Of a stretch of 64,000 nucleotides of DNA, positions 29,843-37,713 are shown one piece after another. The stretch spans positions 2,914,001-2,978,000 of the forward strand of contig NZ_CP026115.2 of the NCBI RefSeq assembly GCF_009883635.2. The letters run 5' to 3'. A model generated the notes under the pieces. It was not told the DNA's origin. It saw only the letters and a list, made by a program, of their open reading frames with translations, and ran no database searches. A program made the translations under genes and the position numbers. Numbering within the stretch: position 1 is the stretch's first letter; each line of letters starts with the position of its first letter. This stretch comes from Pseudomonas putida. Its GTDB lineage: Bacteria > Pseudomonadota > Gammaproteobacteria > Pseudomonadales > Pseudomonadaceae.

Positions 29843-31945
29843 TCAGAAACTGTAGGTACCGGACACCACCAGGCTGCGCGGGTCGCCGACCTGGATCTGC
29901 GCGGCACTGGTAGCCGAGCTGTAGTAGGTCTTGTCGGTGATGTTGCTCAGCGCTGCCCGCACATCCCAGTCATGGGTACGGAACCCTGCCAGTGCATCCC
30001 AACGGCCGTAGCCTGGCAATACCGTGGTGTTCTGGTTGTCGGCGTAGCGTTCGCCGACCAGTGTCAGCCCGGTCTCGGCATACCAGCCCAGTTCGGGTTT
30101 CCAGGTCACGAACAGGCTGCCGTTGCGTTTGGCCACATCGTTGATGCGATTGCCCTCCAGGCCATTGTTGTCCTTGACGATGGTTGCATCCTGCAGGCCA
30201 ATGCCGCCGCGTACATACCAGTTGCCGACGATATTGCCGGTGGCGGTCAGTTCGATGCCGCGCGAGCGCTGGAGGCCGCTGAGCAAGGTGATCTCCGGGT
30301 TGTTCGGGTCGCGGGTGCGGCGGTTGTAGAGTTCCAGTTCATATATGGCGAGGGTGGTGCTCAGGCGCTCGTCCAGCCAGTCGCTTTTCACCCCGATCTC
30401 TTTCTGCCGGGTCAGCTCCGGGCTGGTGTCGTTGGTGTTGCCCGGCGCGCCTGGGGTGATGCCGATCAAACCGCCGCCCACGGGCGAGAAAGTCTTGCTC
30501 CACGACGCATAGAAGGAGTGGTCGCGCCAAGGTGTGTAGACCACGCCCAGGCGCGGGCTGGTGGTATTGCTGTCCTGTTTCTCGGACACATTGCGGACCT
30601 TGTTGGTGGTCTCTACCTCGAACTGGTCGAAACGCACCCCGGCCAGCAATTGCCATTGGTCATTCAGGCGGATCTGGTCCTGCAGGTAGAGCCCGCGGCT
30701 GTCGACCACGGTGTGGTTGTCGCTCGACACCACCATGCGGCCATTGTGCTGCAGGCTGCGGTCGGGGTTGTAGACATTCAAAGGGGGGACCGGGCTGCCC
30801 CCGGCCGAGACCGGCGCGGCGGTGTACAGCGTCGGGTCGCGGCGCTGATTGCCGAACTCCAGCCCGATCAACAGCTTGTGCTCAAGGCCGAGGGTGGCGA
30901 AATCACCTTCGGCTTCCAGGTTGTTGAACAGATTGCGGGTGGTCAGGTCCTGTTGCCAGCGCTGGCGGGTGACCGTCTGGTTGCTGGCGTTGTAGCCGGT
31001 CAGGTAGGTGTTGTCGAAGTCGCTGTCGAGCTTGAACAGGCCAAGGGTGTGGCGCAATTGCCAGGTTTCATTGAGCTGATAGTTCAGGCGAGAGCGCAAC
31101 GATTGCGCGCGGTCATCGATGTAGTCGCGCTGGGTGTCGCCGTAGGTGGTACTGCGGCCGACATCCGCTGGGCGCCCGTCGACACCGGGAATGCCACGGT
31201 CAGGCGTGCGGTTGTAGCGGCTGTATTCGTACTGCACCAGCCAGTTGAGGTCGGGGGAAAGCTGCCAGCTCATCGACGGCGCAAACAGTTGCCGGCTACC
31301 GTCGATGCCATCGCGGAAACTGTTGTTGTCCTGGTTGCCCATGTTCAGGCGCAGGCTGATGGAGTCGCTGGGGTCGGCACTGAGGTCGGCATACAGGCTG
31401 CGCAGGTCTTCACTGCCACCCTGGGCTTCGATTGACGAACGCCGTCCCTGCTCGGGCGTCTTGCTCACCCGATTGACGATGCCGCCCTGGCTGCCACGGC
31501 CATAAAGCACGGCTGCGGGCCCTTTGAGGACTTCGACCCGTTCGATGTTATGCAGGTCGCGAATGTACTGGCTGTCGTCGCGAATGCCGTCCAGATAGAA
31601 GTCGTTGCTGGCCTCGAAGCCACGAATACGGATGCTGTCGAAGCGCGTATCGGCACCGCTGCTGACGTTGGGAATGCCCTCCAGCGCCTTGCCCAGCGTG
31701 TTGCTGCCGTAGTCCATGACGTTGGAGGTTTTCACCGTGTCGATGGCTTGCGGCACATAGCGCACCGGCGTCGACGTTCGGGTTGCGGTGCTGACCTCCT
31801 TGACCTGTGGGTTGTCTTTTTCGCGTTCGCTCTCGGCAGTCACCGAGAGTTCGGGAAGTGTGGTGCTGGTGGCGCTGGCCAGGCTGGGGCTGATCAACAG
31901 TGACAGGCCAAGGCCAAGGAACGGCAGGCGATTGGGGACGGGCAT
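29843..31945 (-). CDS. TonB-dependent siderophore receptor
   Basis: A 700-residue outer-membrane receptor. The signal peptide covers about residues 1-25 (LPFLGLGLSLLISPSLASA). The TonB box region is followed by a plug domain (SIRIRGFEASNDFYLDGIRD, then ERVEVLKGPAAVLYGRGSQG), and the 22-strand barrel ends in Phe (SGTYSF), as needed for assembly. The plug signature is typical of catecholate or monocatecholate receptors of the Fiu/PiuA kind. There is no FecA-like N-terminal signalling extension. A Fur-like box lies 38 bases upstream of the ATG. The ligand is not known. Confidence 0.9.
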   Translation of the reverse strand: MPVPNRLPFLGLGLSLLISPSLASATSTTLPELSVTAESEREKDNPQVKEVSTATRTSTPVRYVPQAIDTVKTSNVMDYGSNTLGKALEGIPNVSSGADTRFDSIRIRGFEASNDFYLDGIRDDSQYIRDLHNIERVEVLKGPAAVLYGRGSQGGIVNRVSKTPEQGRRSSIEAQGGSEDLRSLYADLSADPSDSISLRLNMGNQDNNSFRDGIDGSRQLFAPSMSWQLSPDLNWLVQYEYSRYNRTPDRGIPGVDGRPADVGRSTTYGDTQRDYIDDRAQSLRSRLNYQLNETWQLRHTLGLFKLDSDFDNTYLTGYNASNQTVTRQRWQQDLTTRNLFNNLEAEGDFATLGLEHKLLIGLEFGNQRRDPTLYTAAPVSAGGSPVPPLNVYNPDRSLQHNGRMVVSSDNHTVVDSRGLYLQDQIRLNDQWQLLAGVRFDQFEVETTNKVRNVSEKQDSNTTSPRLGVVYTPWRDHSFYASWSKTFSPVGGGLIGITPGAPGNTNDTSPELTRQKEIGVKSDWLDERLSTTLAIYELELYNRRTRDPNNPEITLLSGLQRSRGIELTATGNIVGNWYVRGGIGLQDATIVKDNNGLEGNRINDVAKRNGSLFVTWKPELGWYAETGLTLVGERYADNQNTTVLPGYGRWDALAGFRTHDWDVRAALSNITDKTYYSSATSAAQIQVGDPRSLVVSGTYSF

Positions 31946-31983
31946 CGGAACATCCGGGCAGGGGTAAATGAAAAACAGGCGCG

Positions 31984-32002
31984 AATGGTAATGCTTGCTA
32001 TT
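31984..32002 (-). promoter_or_regulatory. Fur box upstream of the TonB receptor
   Basis: The 19 bases AATGGTAATGCTTGCTATT match the Fur consensus AATGATAATnATTATCATT at 13 of 18 defined positions. It lies 38 bases before the receptor start, where repression by iron-loaded Fur would be expected. Confidence 0.6.
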
Positions 32003-32190
32003 TACTACTGCTCGGGTATTTGTAAAGCCTTGTCTTTACATATGTATCAGTTTGTAAATATCGCTTTTCCACGGTTTGATGCCGAAAAATCCCACGGAAG
32101 TCAAAATGACTGCCGATTGCCTCAAGTGGCATGAAAATGCACCAGTCACGGCAGTGAAATTGGTTATATCAACCTGCAATTCACGAGTTT

Positions 32191-32220
32191 TTGACATTTG
32201 TAATCGCAGGCAGATAGGAT
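32191..32220 (+). promoter_or_regulatory. Sigma-70 type promoter upstream of the porin gene
   Basis: A perfect -35 TTGACA (32191-32196) and -10 TAGGAT (32215-32220) are 18 bases apart, so transcription should start near 32227. The porin start codon is 163 bases further on, and an intrinsic terminator lies between. The rest of the 444-base gap (31946-32389) holds the Fur box and no gene that I can support. Confidence 0.6.
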
Positions 32221-32226
32221 TCGGCC

Positions 32227-32294
32227 AACGCTTGCTGGCCACGACTGGCCATGCTGCTGCTCAAAGCCCGCCACACCACAGTCGGCGGGCTTTT
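32227..32294 (+). ncRNA. Candidate terminated leader RNA or small RNA before the porin gene
   Basis: From the predicted start near 32227 an RNA of about 68 bases would fold into a hairpin TGGCCA-CGAC-TGGCCA (32236-32251) and then an intrinsic terminator with perfect 10-base arms AAAGCCCGCC (32263-32272) and GGCGGGCTTT (32284-32293) plus T residues. The layout is that of either a short small RNA or a transcription attenuator for the porin gene at 32390. Expression is not shown by the sequence; the ends are estimates. Confidence 0.4.
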
Positions 32295-32389
32295 CAGTTC
32301 GGATCCGCACAGCGTCGAACCTACGAAGGGGCGTTGGTTCCTGGCGTAATGGTGCAAAGCGTTTTTGATTTAGAAATAAGGAAAACAAC

Positions 32390-33679
32390 ATGTTGAAAAC
32401 CAGGATCAGCCTGGTCGCTCTGGCGATGATCGCCGCGACCCAGGCCCAGGCCAACGATCAGGCCGACAGCAAGGGCTTCCTCGAGGACAGCCACGCCAAC
32501 GTTCTGCTGCGCAACGCGTTCATCAACCGTGACAAGAAGCACGGCAAGAACGACCAGAGCGAATGGGGCCAGGCGTTCATCGGCAAATTCTCCTCCGGTT
32601 TCACCCAGGGCACCGTCGGCGTGGGCGTTGACGCCTTTGGCCTGTATGCAATGCGCCTGGATGGCGGCAAAGGCCGCAACGGCGCTGCCGGCATCGACTT
32701 CTTCAAGGCCAGCGACACCGACCCGAAGAACTCGCCGCACAACCTGGCTCGCGGTGGCGCTGCCATCAAGTTCCGCGTCTCCAACACCGTGCTCAAGTAC
32801 GGTGACATGATGCCTGAGCTGCCGGTGCTGCAGTACGACGACAGCCGCCTGCTGCCCGAGAGCTACACCGGTACCTTCATCACCTCCAAGGAGATCGAAG
32901 GCCTGGAGCTGAATGCCGGTCACTTCACCGAGGAAGCGCGCAAGAGCGCCGAAGGTCGCGACAGCGGCCACCTGAAGTCGATCGATGTATTCGGTGGCAG
33001 CTACAAGTTCACCGATAACTTCACCGCTTCCGCCTACACGTCGAACATCGAAGACGTGATGAAGAAGCACTACCTGGGCATGAACTACGTCTTCCCGATC
33101 GCGGCAGACCAGTCCCTGACCCTGGACTTCAACGGCTACAAGTCGGACATCAACAGCAAGTACGTCCAGAAAGCCGAGCTGACCGGTGACGAAAACACCA
33201 TCTGGAGCCTGGCGGCCACCTACGCCTTCGGCCCGCACTCGGTGACCCTGGCGCACCAGCGCAGCACCGGCAGCACCGGCTACAACTACGGCTGGTACCA
33301 GGACCGCGGTGGCGTGGGTGACGGTGGTTCGACCATCTACCTGGCCAACTCCTACTGGTCCGACTTCAACGCCGAAGACGAGCGCTCCTGGCAGCTCGCC
33401 TACGGCCTGGACTTCGGCGCCTTCGGCATGCCGGGCCTGACCTACAAGATCGCCTACGTGGCGGGTGACAACATCAACACCCACGGCTTCGGCGAAGGTA
33501 AAGAGCGCGAAATCTTCAACCAGCTGCGCTACGTCGTTCAGGACGGCCCGGCCAAGGACCTGTCGGTCAAGCTGCGTGGTTCCTGGCTGCGTACCAACAA
33601 CGCGGTACAGCAGAACGGCTACAACGACGACGGCAACGAAGTCCGCGTATTCGTCGAGTACCCGATCAGCATCTTCTGA
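32390..33679 (+). CDS. oprQ: OprD family outer-membrane porin (OprQ/OprE-like)
   Basis: A 429-residue porin of the OprD family with an 18-strand barrel. The signal peptide is ISLVALAMIAATQAQA, cleaved at about residue 22. The mature start NDQADSKGFLEDSHANVLLR, the GVGVDAFGLYAMRLDGG segment, and the C-terminal VRVFVEYPISIF are typical of the family. OprD porins pass amino acids and small carboxylates. The gene order (before a glutamate synthase-like gene) is the one in which P. putida annotations use oprQ; the symbol rests on that memory. A candidate attenuator precedes it and a strong terminator follows. Confidence 0.88.
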   Translation: MLKTRISLVALAMIAATQAQANDQADSKGFLEDSHANVLLRNAFINRDKKHGKNDQSEWGQAFIGKFSSGFTQGTVGVGVDAFGLYAMRLDGGKGRNGAAGIDFFKASDTDPKNSPHNLARGGAAIKFRVSNTVLKYGDMMPELPVLQYDDSRLLPESYTGTFITSKEIEGLELNAGHFTEEARKSAEGRDSGHLKSIDVFGGSYKFTDNFTASAYTSNIEDVMKKHYLGMNYVFPIAADQSLTLDFNGYKSDINSKYVQKAELTGDENTIWSLAATYAFGPHSVTLAHQRSTGSTGYNYGWYQDRGGVGDGGSTIYLANSYWSDFNAEDERSWQLAYGLDFGAFGMPGLTYKIAYVAGDNINTHGFGEGKEREIFNQLRYVVQDGPAKDLSVKLRGSWLRTNNAVQQNGYNDDGNEVRVFVEYPISIF

Positions 33680-33696
33680 TCCTGATCGAGCGTCTC

Positions 33697-33729
33697 AAGC
33701 AGCCCCGGCCTATGCCGGGGCTGCTTCTT
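33697..33729. terminator. Bidirectional terminator between porin and glutamate synthase-like gene
   Basis: AAGCAGCCCCGGC (33697-33709) and GCCGGGGCTGCTT (33714-33726) are perfect arms around CTAT. It lies 17 bases after the porin stop, and the stop codon of the converging minus-strand gene (33710-33712) lies inside it. Confidence 0.88.
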
Positions 33730-35380
33730 TGCGGCGCGCACTGGCCGCTGCCGGCGCGACCGCAACATCCCCCGTCTCCGGCGCAAAGCTGTCACTGCGC
33801 GCCATCCGCCACATCCGTGCATAGAACTCACTTTCAATCGAGCCGCTGAGCAATTCGCCTGGCTTGAGGAATTGGTGCAGGTCGGAAAACAGGCTGATCT
33901 CGCTGTTGCTGATGCGCCGCGCCAGGTGCTTGGGCTTGAGCTCCGAAGGGTGCTCCAGGCCTGCGGCCGCGAGCATTTCGGCCAGGGCATGCAGCGTGTT
34001 GCGATGGAAACTGGCCACCCGCTCGGCCTTGTCGGGCACCACCAGCGCACGCTGGCGCAGTGAGTCCTGGGTGGCGACACCGGTCGGGCACTTGTTGGTG
34101 TGGCAGCTCTGCGACTGGATGCAGCCGATGGCGAACATGAAGCCGCGAGCGGAGTTGACCCAGTCGGCACCGATGGCCAGCACGCTGGCAATATCGAAGG
34201 CGCTGACGATCTTGCCCGCAGCGCCGATGCGAATGCTCGAGCGCAGGTTCAGGCCGACCAGGGTGTTGTGCACGAACATCAGGCCTTCGCGCATCGGCAC
34301 GCCCATGTTGTCGCTGAACTCCCGAGGTGCCGCGCCGGTACCGCCTTCCTTGCCGTCGACAACGATGAAGTCCGGGGTGATGCCGGTGACCAGCATGGCC
34401 TTGGCGATGCCCATGAACTCCCACGGGTGGCCCAGGCAGAACTTGAAGCCCACCGGTTTGCCGCCCGACAGCTCGCGCAGACTGGCGACGAAGTGCAGCA
34501 ACTCCACCGGGGTTCGGAATGCGCTGTGCGCGGCGGGGGAGATACAGTCTTCGCCCACGCGCACGCCCCGGGTAGCGGCGATTTCCGGGCTGACCTTGTG
34601 GGCCGGCAGAATTCCGCCGTGGCCGGGCTTGGCGCCCTGGCTGAGCTTGATTTCGATCATCTTCACCTGCGGGCTGCGCGCCTGCTCGGCGAAGCGTTGC
34701 GCGTCGAAACGGCCGTCTTCGGTGCGGCAACCGAAGTAGCCGCTGCCGATTTCCCAAATCAGGTCGCCGCCATGCTCGCGGTGGTAAGGGCTGATGCTGC
34801 CTTCGCCAGTGTCATGGGCAAAGCGGCCAAGGCGTGCGCCCTGGTTGAGCGCGGCAATTGCATTGGCGCTGAGCGCGCCGAAGCTCATGGCCGAGATGTT
34901 GAAGATCGAGGCGGAGTAGGGCAGGCGACATTGCGGCCCGCCAATGGCAATGCGGAACGACGCCGGGTCGGGTGTGGCGACCGGAAGCATCGAGTGGCTG
35001 ATGAATTCGAAGCCGGGCTTGTAGGCATCGTTGAGCGTGCCGAAGGCTTTCTCGGCGCTCTCGTTCTTGGCCCGGGCATACACCAGCGAGCGCTGCGAAC
35101 GGGAGAACGGCAGCTTGTCGTCGTCACCTTCGATCAGGTACTGGCGGATCTCGGGGCGGATGGTCTCGATCAGGTAGCGGATGTTGCCCAGGATCGGGTA
35201 GTTGCGCCGCACAGCGTGGTGGCTCTGGCGCAGGTCGTTGAGGCCGACCAGGCTGAGCAGGGTGGTGACCACCGTCAGCGGCCAGAGCCAACTGTGCTGG
35301 GCAAGGAACGCAATGCTGGCGAAGGTGAACAGCAGGCACAGGGCCAGGCAGGCATAACGGCTGGGGAGCGAATCTTTCAT
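33710..35380 (-). CDS. FMN-binding glutamate synthase family protein (membrane-anchored)
   Basis: A 556-residue protein of the GltB central/FMN domain class, without the amidotransferase and C-terminal domains of full GltB. Two membrane segments lie at about residues 8-45. The FMN barrel includes GKEGGTGAAPREFSDNMG and the Fe-S binding IQSQSCHTNKCPTGVATQDS near residue 430. Lacking an obvious amidotransferase, it is related to YerD and archaeal GltB-like proteins; the reaction in Pseudomonas is uncertain. It is alone in its transcription unit. The last 30 residues are Ala-rich and basic. Confidence 0.85.
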   Translation of the reverse strand: MKDSLPSRYACLALCLLFTFASIAFLAQHSWLWPLTVVTTLLSLVGLNDLRQSHHAVRRNYPILGNIRYLIETIRPEIRQYLIEGDDDKLPFSRSQRSLVYARAKNESAEKAFGTLNDAYKPGFEFISHSMLPVATPDPASFRIAIGGPQCRLPYSASIFNISAMSFGALSANAIAALNQGARLGRFAHDTGEGSISPYHREHGGDLIWEIGSGYFGCRTEDGRFDAQRFAEQARSPQVKMIEIKLSQGAKPGHGGILPAHKVSPEIAATRGVRVGEDCISPAAHSAFRTPVELLHFVASLRELSGGKPVGFKFCLGHPWEFMGIAKAMLVTGITPDFIVVDGKEGGTGAAPREFSDNMGVPMREGLMFVHNTLVGLNLRSSIRIGAAGKIVSAFDIASVLAIGADWVNSARGFMFAIGCIQSQSCHTNKCPTGVATQDSLRQRALVVPDKAERVASFHRNTLHALAEMLAAAGLEHPSELKPKHLARRISNSEISLFSDLHQFLKPGELLSGSIESEFYARMWRMARSDSFAPETGDVAVAPAAASARRKEAAPA

Positions 35381-35484
35381 GGGTCCATCGCAGGCTGGAT
35401 GACGCGGCCTAGGATAGGCAAACCCCAGGTCGGGAAAACCTGGGGTTTTGGTAAAAGACTATTACCTGAACGTGATGGGCAGGA

Positions 35485-36852
35485 TCACCGGGGCAGCAAT
35501 ACACTGACGCGCAAACCGCCGCCCTCGCGATTGCGCAGCAGCAATTCGCCGCCATGGCTGCTGGCGATGCGCTGGGCGATGCTCAGCCCAAGGCCATAGC
35601 CCCCGGACGCCTGATTACGTGACCCTTCGCCACGCACGAACGGATCGGTGATGGTGGCCAGCAGGCCTGGCGCAATGCCGGGGCCGCGGTCGTCGATGTG
35701 GATGTACACGCCAGTGATGGCGGTTTCCAGCGTGACCGAAACCTGCCTGGCATAACGCAGGGCATTGACCACCAGGTTCTGCAGGCAGCGTTGCAGCAAC
35801 AGGGCATCAACCTGCAGGCTGCCGCCCTTGCCATGGACAGGCAATGGCTCGGCGCTGCTGGCCAGGTCCGAACACAGCCGCGCCACCAGGCGGTCGAGGT
35901 CGACGTGCTGGAGGTTCTGCTGCTCGCCGGCACGCAGGTAGTCGAGCACCTGGCCGATCATGTTGTCCATCTGGGTGATGTTCTGCCGCAGGCGTTCGCG
36001 CTGCTCGTCATCCGCCAGCCGCTCCAGGCGCAGGCGCATGCGGGTCAACGGGGTGCGCAGGTCGTGGGACACGGCGGCCAGAAAGTAGGCCTTGTCGTTG
36101 ACCATGGTGATCAGGCGCTGCTGCATGGCGTTGAACGCCAACGCGGCCTGGCGTACTTCCTCGGGGCCGTCCAGGGCCAGCGGAGGCTGTTCGAGGTTGC
36201 TGCCTAGCCCACGCGCCGCATCGGCCAGGCGCCGCAACGGGCGCAGGCACAGGCGCACCGCGATCAGGCAGACCAGCAGCACGGCGACGATCCGCAGCGC
36301 ATAGACCCTCAGCAGGTAGTCGCTGATCAGCACCCACGCCGACTCGCCGCTCCAGCCCTGTAGCTCCTGGCCGTCGATGCTCAACCAATGGCCATCGGGC
36401 AACGGCACGGCGAACTGGATATGCGCCTGGGCGGTGCGCAGGCCGAACAGGCTGCGCCAGACGATCGGCTGGCCCAGTTCATCGGTCAGTTGCACCTTCA
36501 GCAGGCGCACTTCCTGGGCATGGCCCAGTTCGTACTTGAGCGCCTGTTGCAGCAACAGTTCGATGCGCCGGCGCCCGCGCCGCTGATCCTCCTGCTGCAC
36601 AGGTTCGTTCTCGGCGCAACGCAACTGGTAGTGCGCGGGGACCTGCAGGTCTGACGTGTGGCAATTGGCCTGGGCAATCAGTGGAGCACTGCGTGCGGCC
36701 ATGAGCCGGATCGGTGCCTCGAGCACCTGGGCGAAACGCACATCGAACCAGATGCTGCTCGACATCAACTGGATCACCAGCGTGCCGCTGACCATGATCA
36801 GCAGCAGCTGGCCAAACAGCGTGCGTGGCCACAGGCGACGGAGCCAACGCAT
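35485..36852 (-). CDS. Sensor histidine kinase of an OmpR-type two-component system
   Basis: A 455-residue inner-membrane kinase. Membrane segments are at about residues 12-34 and 184-204, with a periplasmic domain of about 150 residues between that has two cysteines (QANCHTSDL and QLRCAENE) that could pair. A HAMP domain follows, then His263 in FLAAVSHDLRTPLTRMRLRL, an N box (LVVNALRYA) and a G box (GGYGLGLSIAQRI). One base separates it from the regulator upstream. The input signal is unknown; the divergent TonB receptor suggests a ligand linked to metal or siderophore uptake. Confidence 0.87.
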   Translation of the reverse strand: MRWLRRLWPRTLFGQLLLIMVSGTLVIQLMSSSIWFDVRFAQVLEAPIRLMAARSAPLIAQANCHTSDLQVPAHYQLRCAENEPVQQEDQRRGRRRIELLLQQALKYELGHAQEVRLLKVQLTDELGQPIVWRSLFGLRTAQAHIQFAVPLPDGHWLSIDGQELQGWSGESAWVLISDYLLRVYALRIVAVLLVCLIAVRLCLRPLRRLADAARGLGSNLEQPPLALDGPEEVRQAALAFNAMQQRLITMVNDKAYFLAAVSHDLRTPLTRMRLRLERLADDEQRERLRQNITQMDNMIGQVLDYLRAGEQQNLQHVDLDRLVARLCSDLASSAEPLPVHGKGGSLQVDALLLQRCLQNLVVNALRYARQVSVTLETAITGVYIHIDDRGPGIAPGLLATITDPFVRGEGSRNQASGGYGLGLSIAQRIASSHGGELLLRNREGGGLRVSVLLPR

Positions 36853-36853
36853 G

Positions 36854-37573
36854 TCAGCTGTCGGCCTCGGGACGGGCGATGCTCAGCAGATAGCCTTCGT
36901 TGCGGATGGTCAGGATCTGGATATCGCTGGCCGGTGCACGGCGCAGTTGCTGGCGCAGGCGGCTGATGCACATGTCCACCGAGCGATCGTCGGGGTGGTG
37001 ATCGCGGCCAAATGCACTGCGTGTCAGCTGATCCCGGGAGACCACGCGGTTGTTGGCCTCCAGCAGTTCACGCAGCACCCGGTAATCGGAGCGGGGCAGG
37101 GTGAGGCTCGTGCCGTCCGGGCGGGTCAGCAGGCGCTTGACGTGGTCGAGGCTGAAGCCTGCGAAACGCTGGGCTTCGGCCGCTGGCTCTTCGGCTGGAG
37201 TATCCAGGCGTTGCGGGCGGCGCAGCACCGCCTTGATGCGGGCGATCAGCTCGCGCGGTTCGAATGGCTTGGCCAGGTAGTCGTCGGCACCCACCTCCAG
37301 GCCGATGATGCGGTCCAGGGTGCTGCCCTTGGCCGACAGCATGATCACCGCCAGGCCCGGCGTCGCCTGCAACTGGCGGCACAGGCTCAAGCCGTCCTCG
37401 CCTGGCAGCATCAGGTCGAGCACCACCAGGTCGACCTTGCTCGCGGCCAGTTGCTCGCGCATGCCTTCACCGTCGGCGGCCGCCAGAACGGTATAGCCGG
37501 CATCGGCAAGGTAATCGCAAAGAAGTTCGCGGATCTCGTCGTCATCGTCGACAACCAGCAAGGTTGTGCTCAT
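36854..37573 (-). CDS. OmpR family response regulator
   Basis: A 239-residue regulator. The receiver domain has acidic residues in LLVVDDDDEIRELL and phospho-acceptor Asp53 in [12 protein letters not shown], with a Lys in AKPFEPRELIARIK. The winged helix is complete (SDYRVLRELLEANNRVVSRD and VDMCISRLRQQLRR). The ATG at 37573 (MSTTLLVVDD) is preferred to an in-frame start four codons earlier. It is divergent from a TonB-dependent receptor, which is a probable target. In the 140-base gap TTACGTT and TTACATG are spaced about one helical turn apart, an arrangement OmpR-type regulators often bind. Confidence 0.88.
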   Translation of the reverse strand: MSTTLLVVDDDDEIRELLCDYLADAGYTVLAAADGEGMREQLAASKVDLVVLDLMLPGEDGLSLCRQLQATPGLAVIMLSAKGSTLDRIIGLEVGADDYLAKPFEPRELIARIKAVLRRPQRLDTPAEEPAAEAQRFAGFSLDHVKRLLTRPDGTSLTLPRSDYRVLRELLEANNRVVSRDQLTRSAFGRDHHPDDRSVDMCISRLRQQLRRAPASDIQILTIRNEGYLLSIARPEADS

Positions 37574-37713
37574 CGGGAAAAACACCTGTTCGGGGAGGGC
37601 CGGCAGCGCTCGTTACGTTCAATTACATGCCCGTACAAGCCGGGTATGGAGCCCAAAGGGCGGATCCCTAGAATCGTAACAAAAAATCATCTGCGAATAC
37701 GAAGCCTTCCCAA

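Noticed and set aside
32036..32242. A 68-codon minus-strand frame upstream of the porin gene
   Set aside because: No ribosome site or similarity, and it lies over a clear promoter of the opposite strand.
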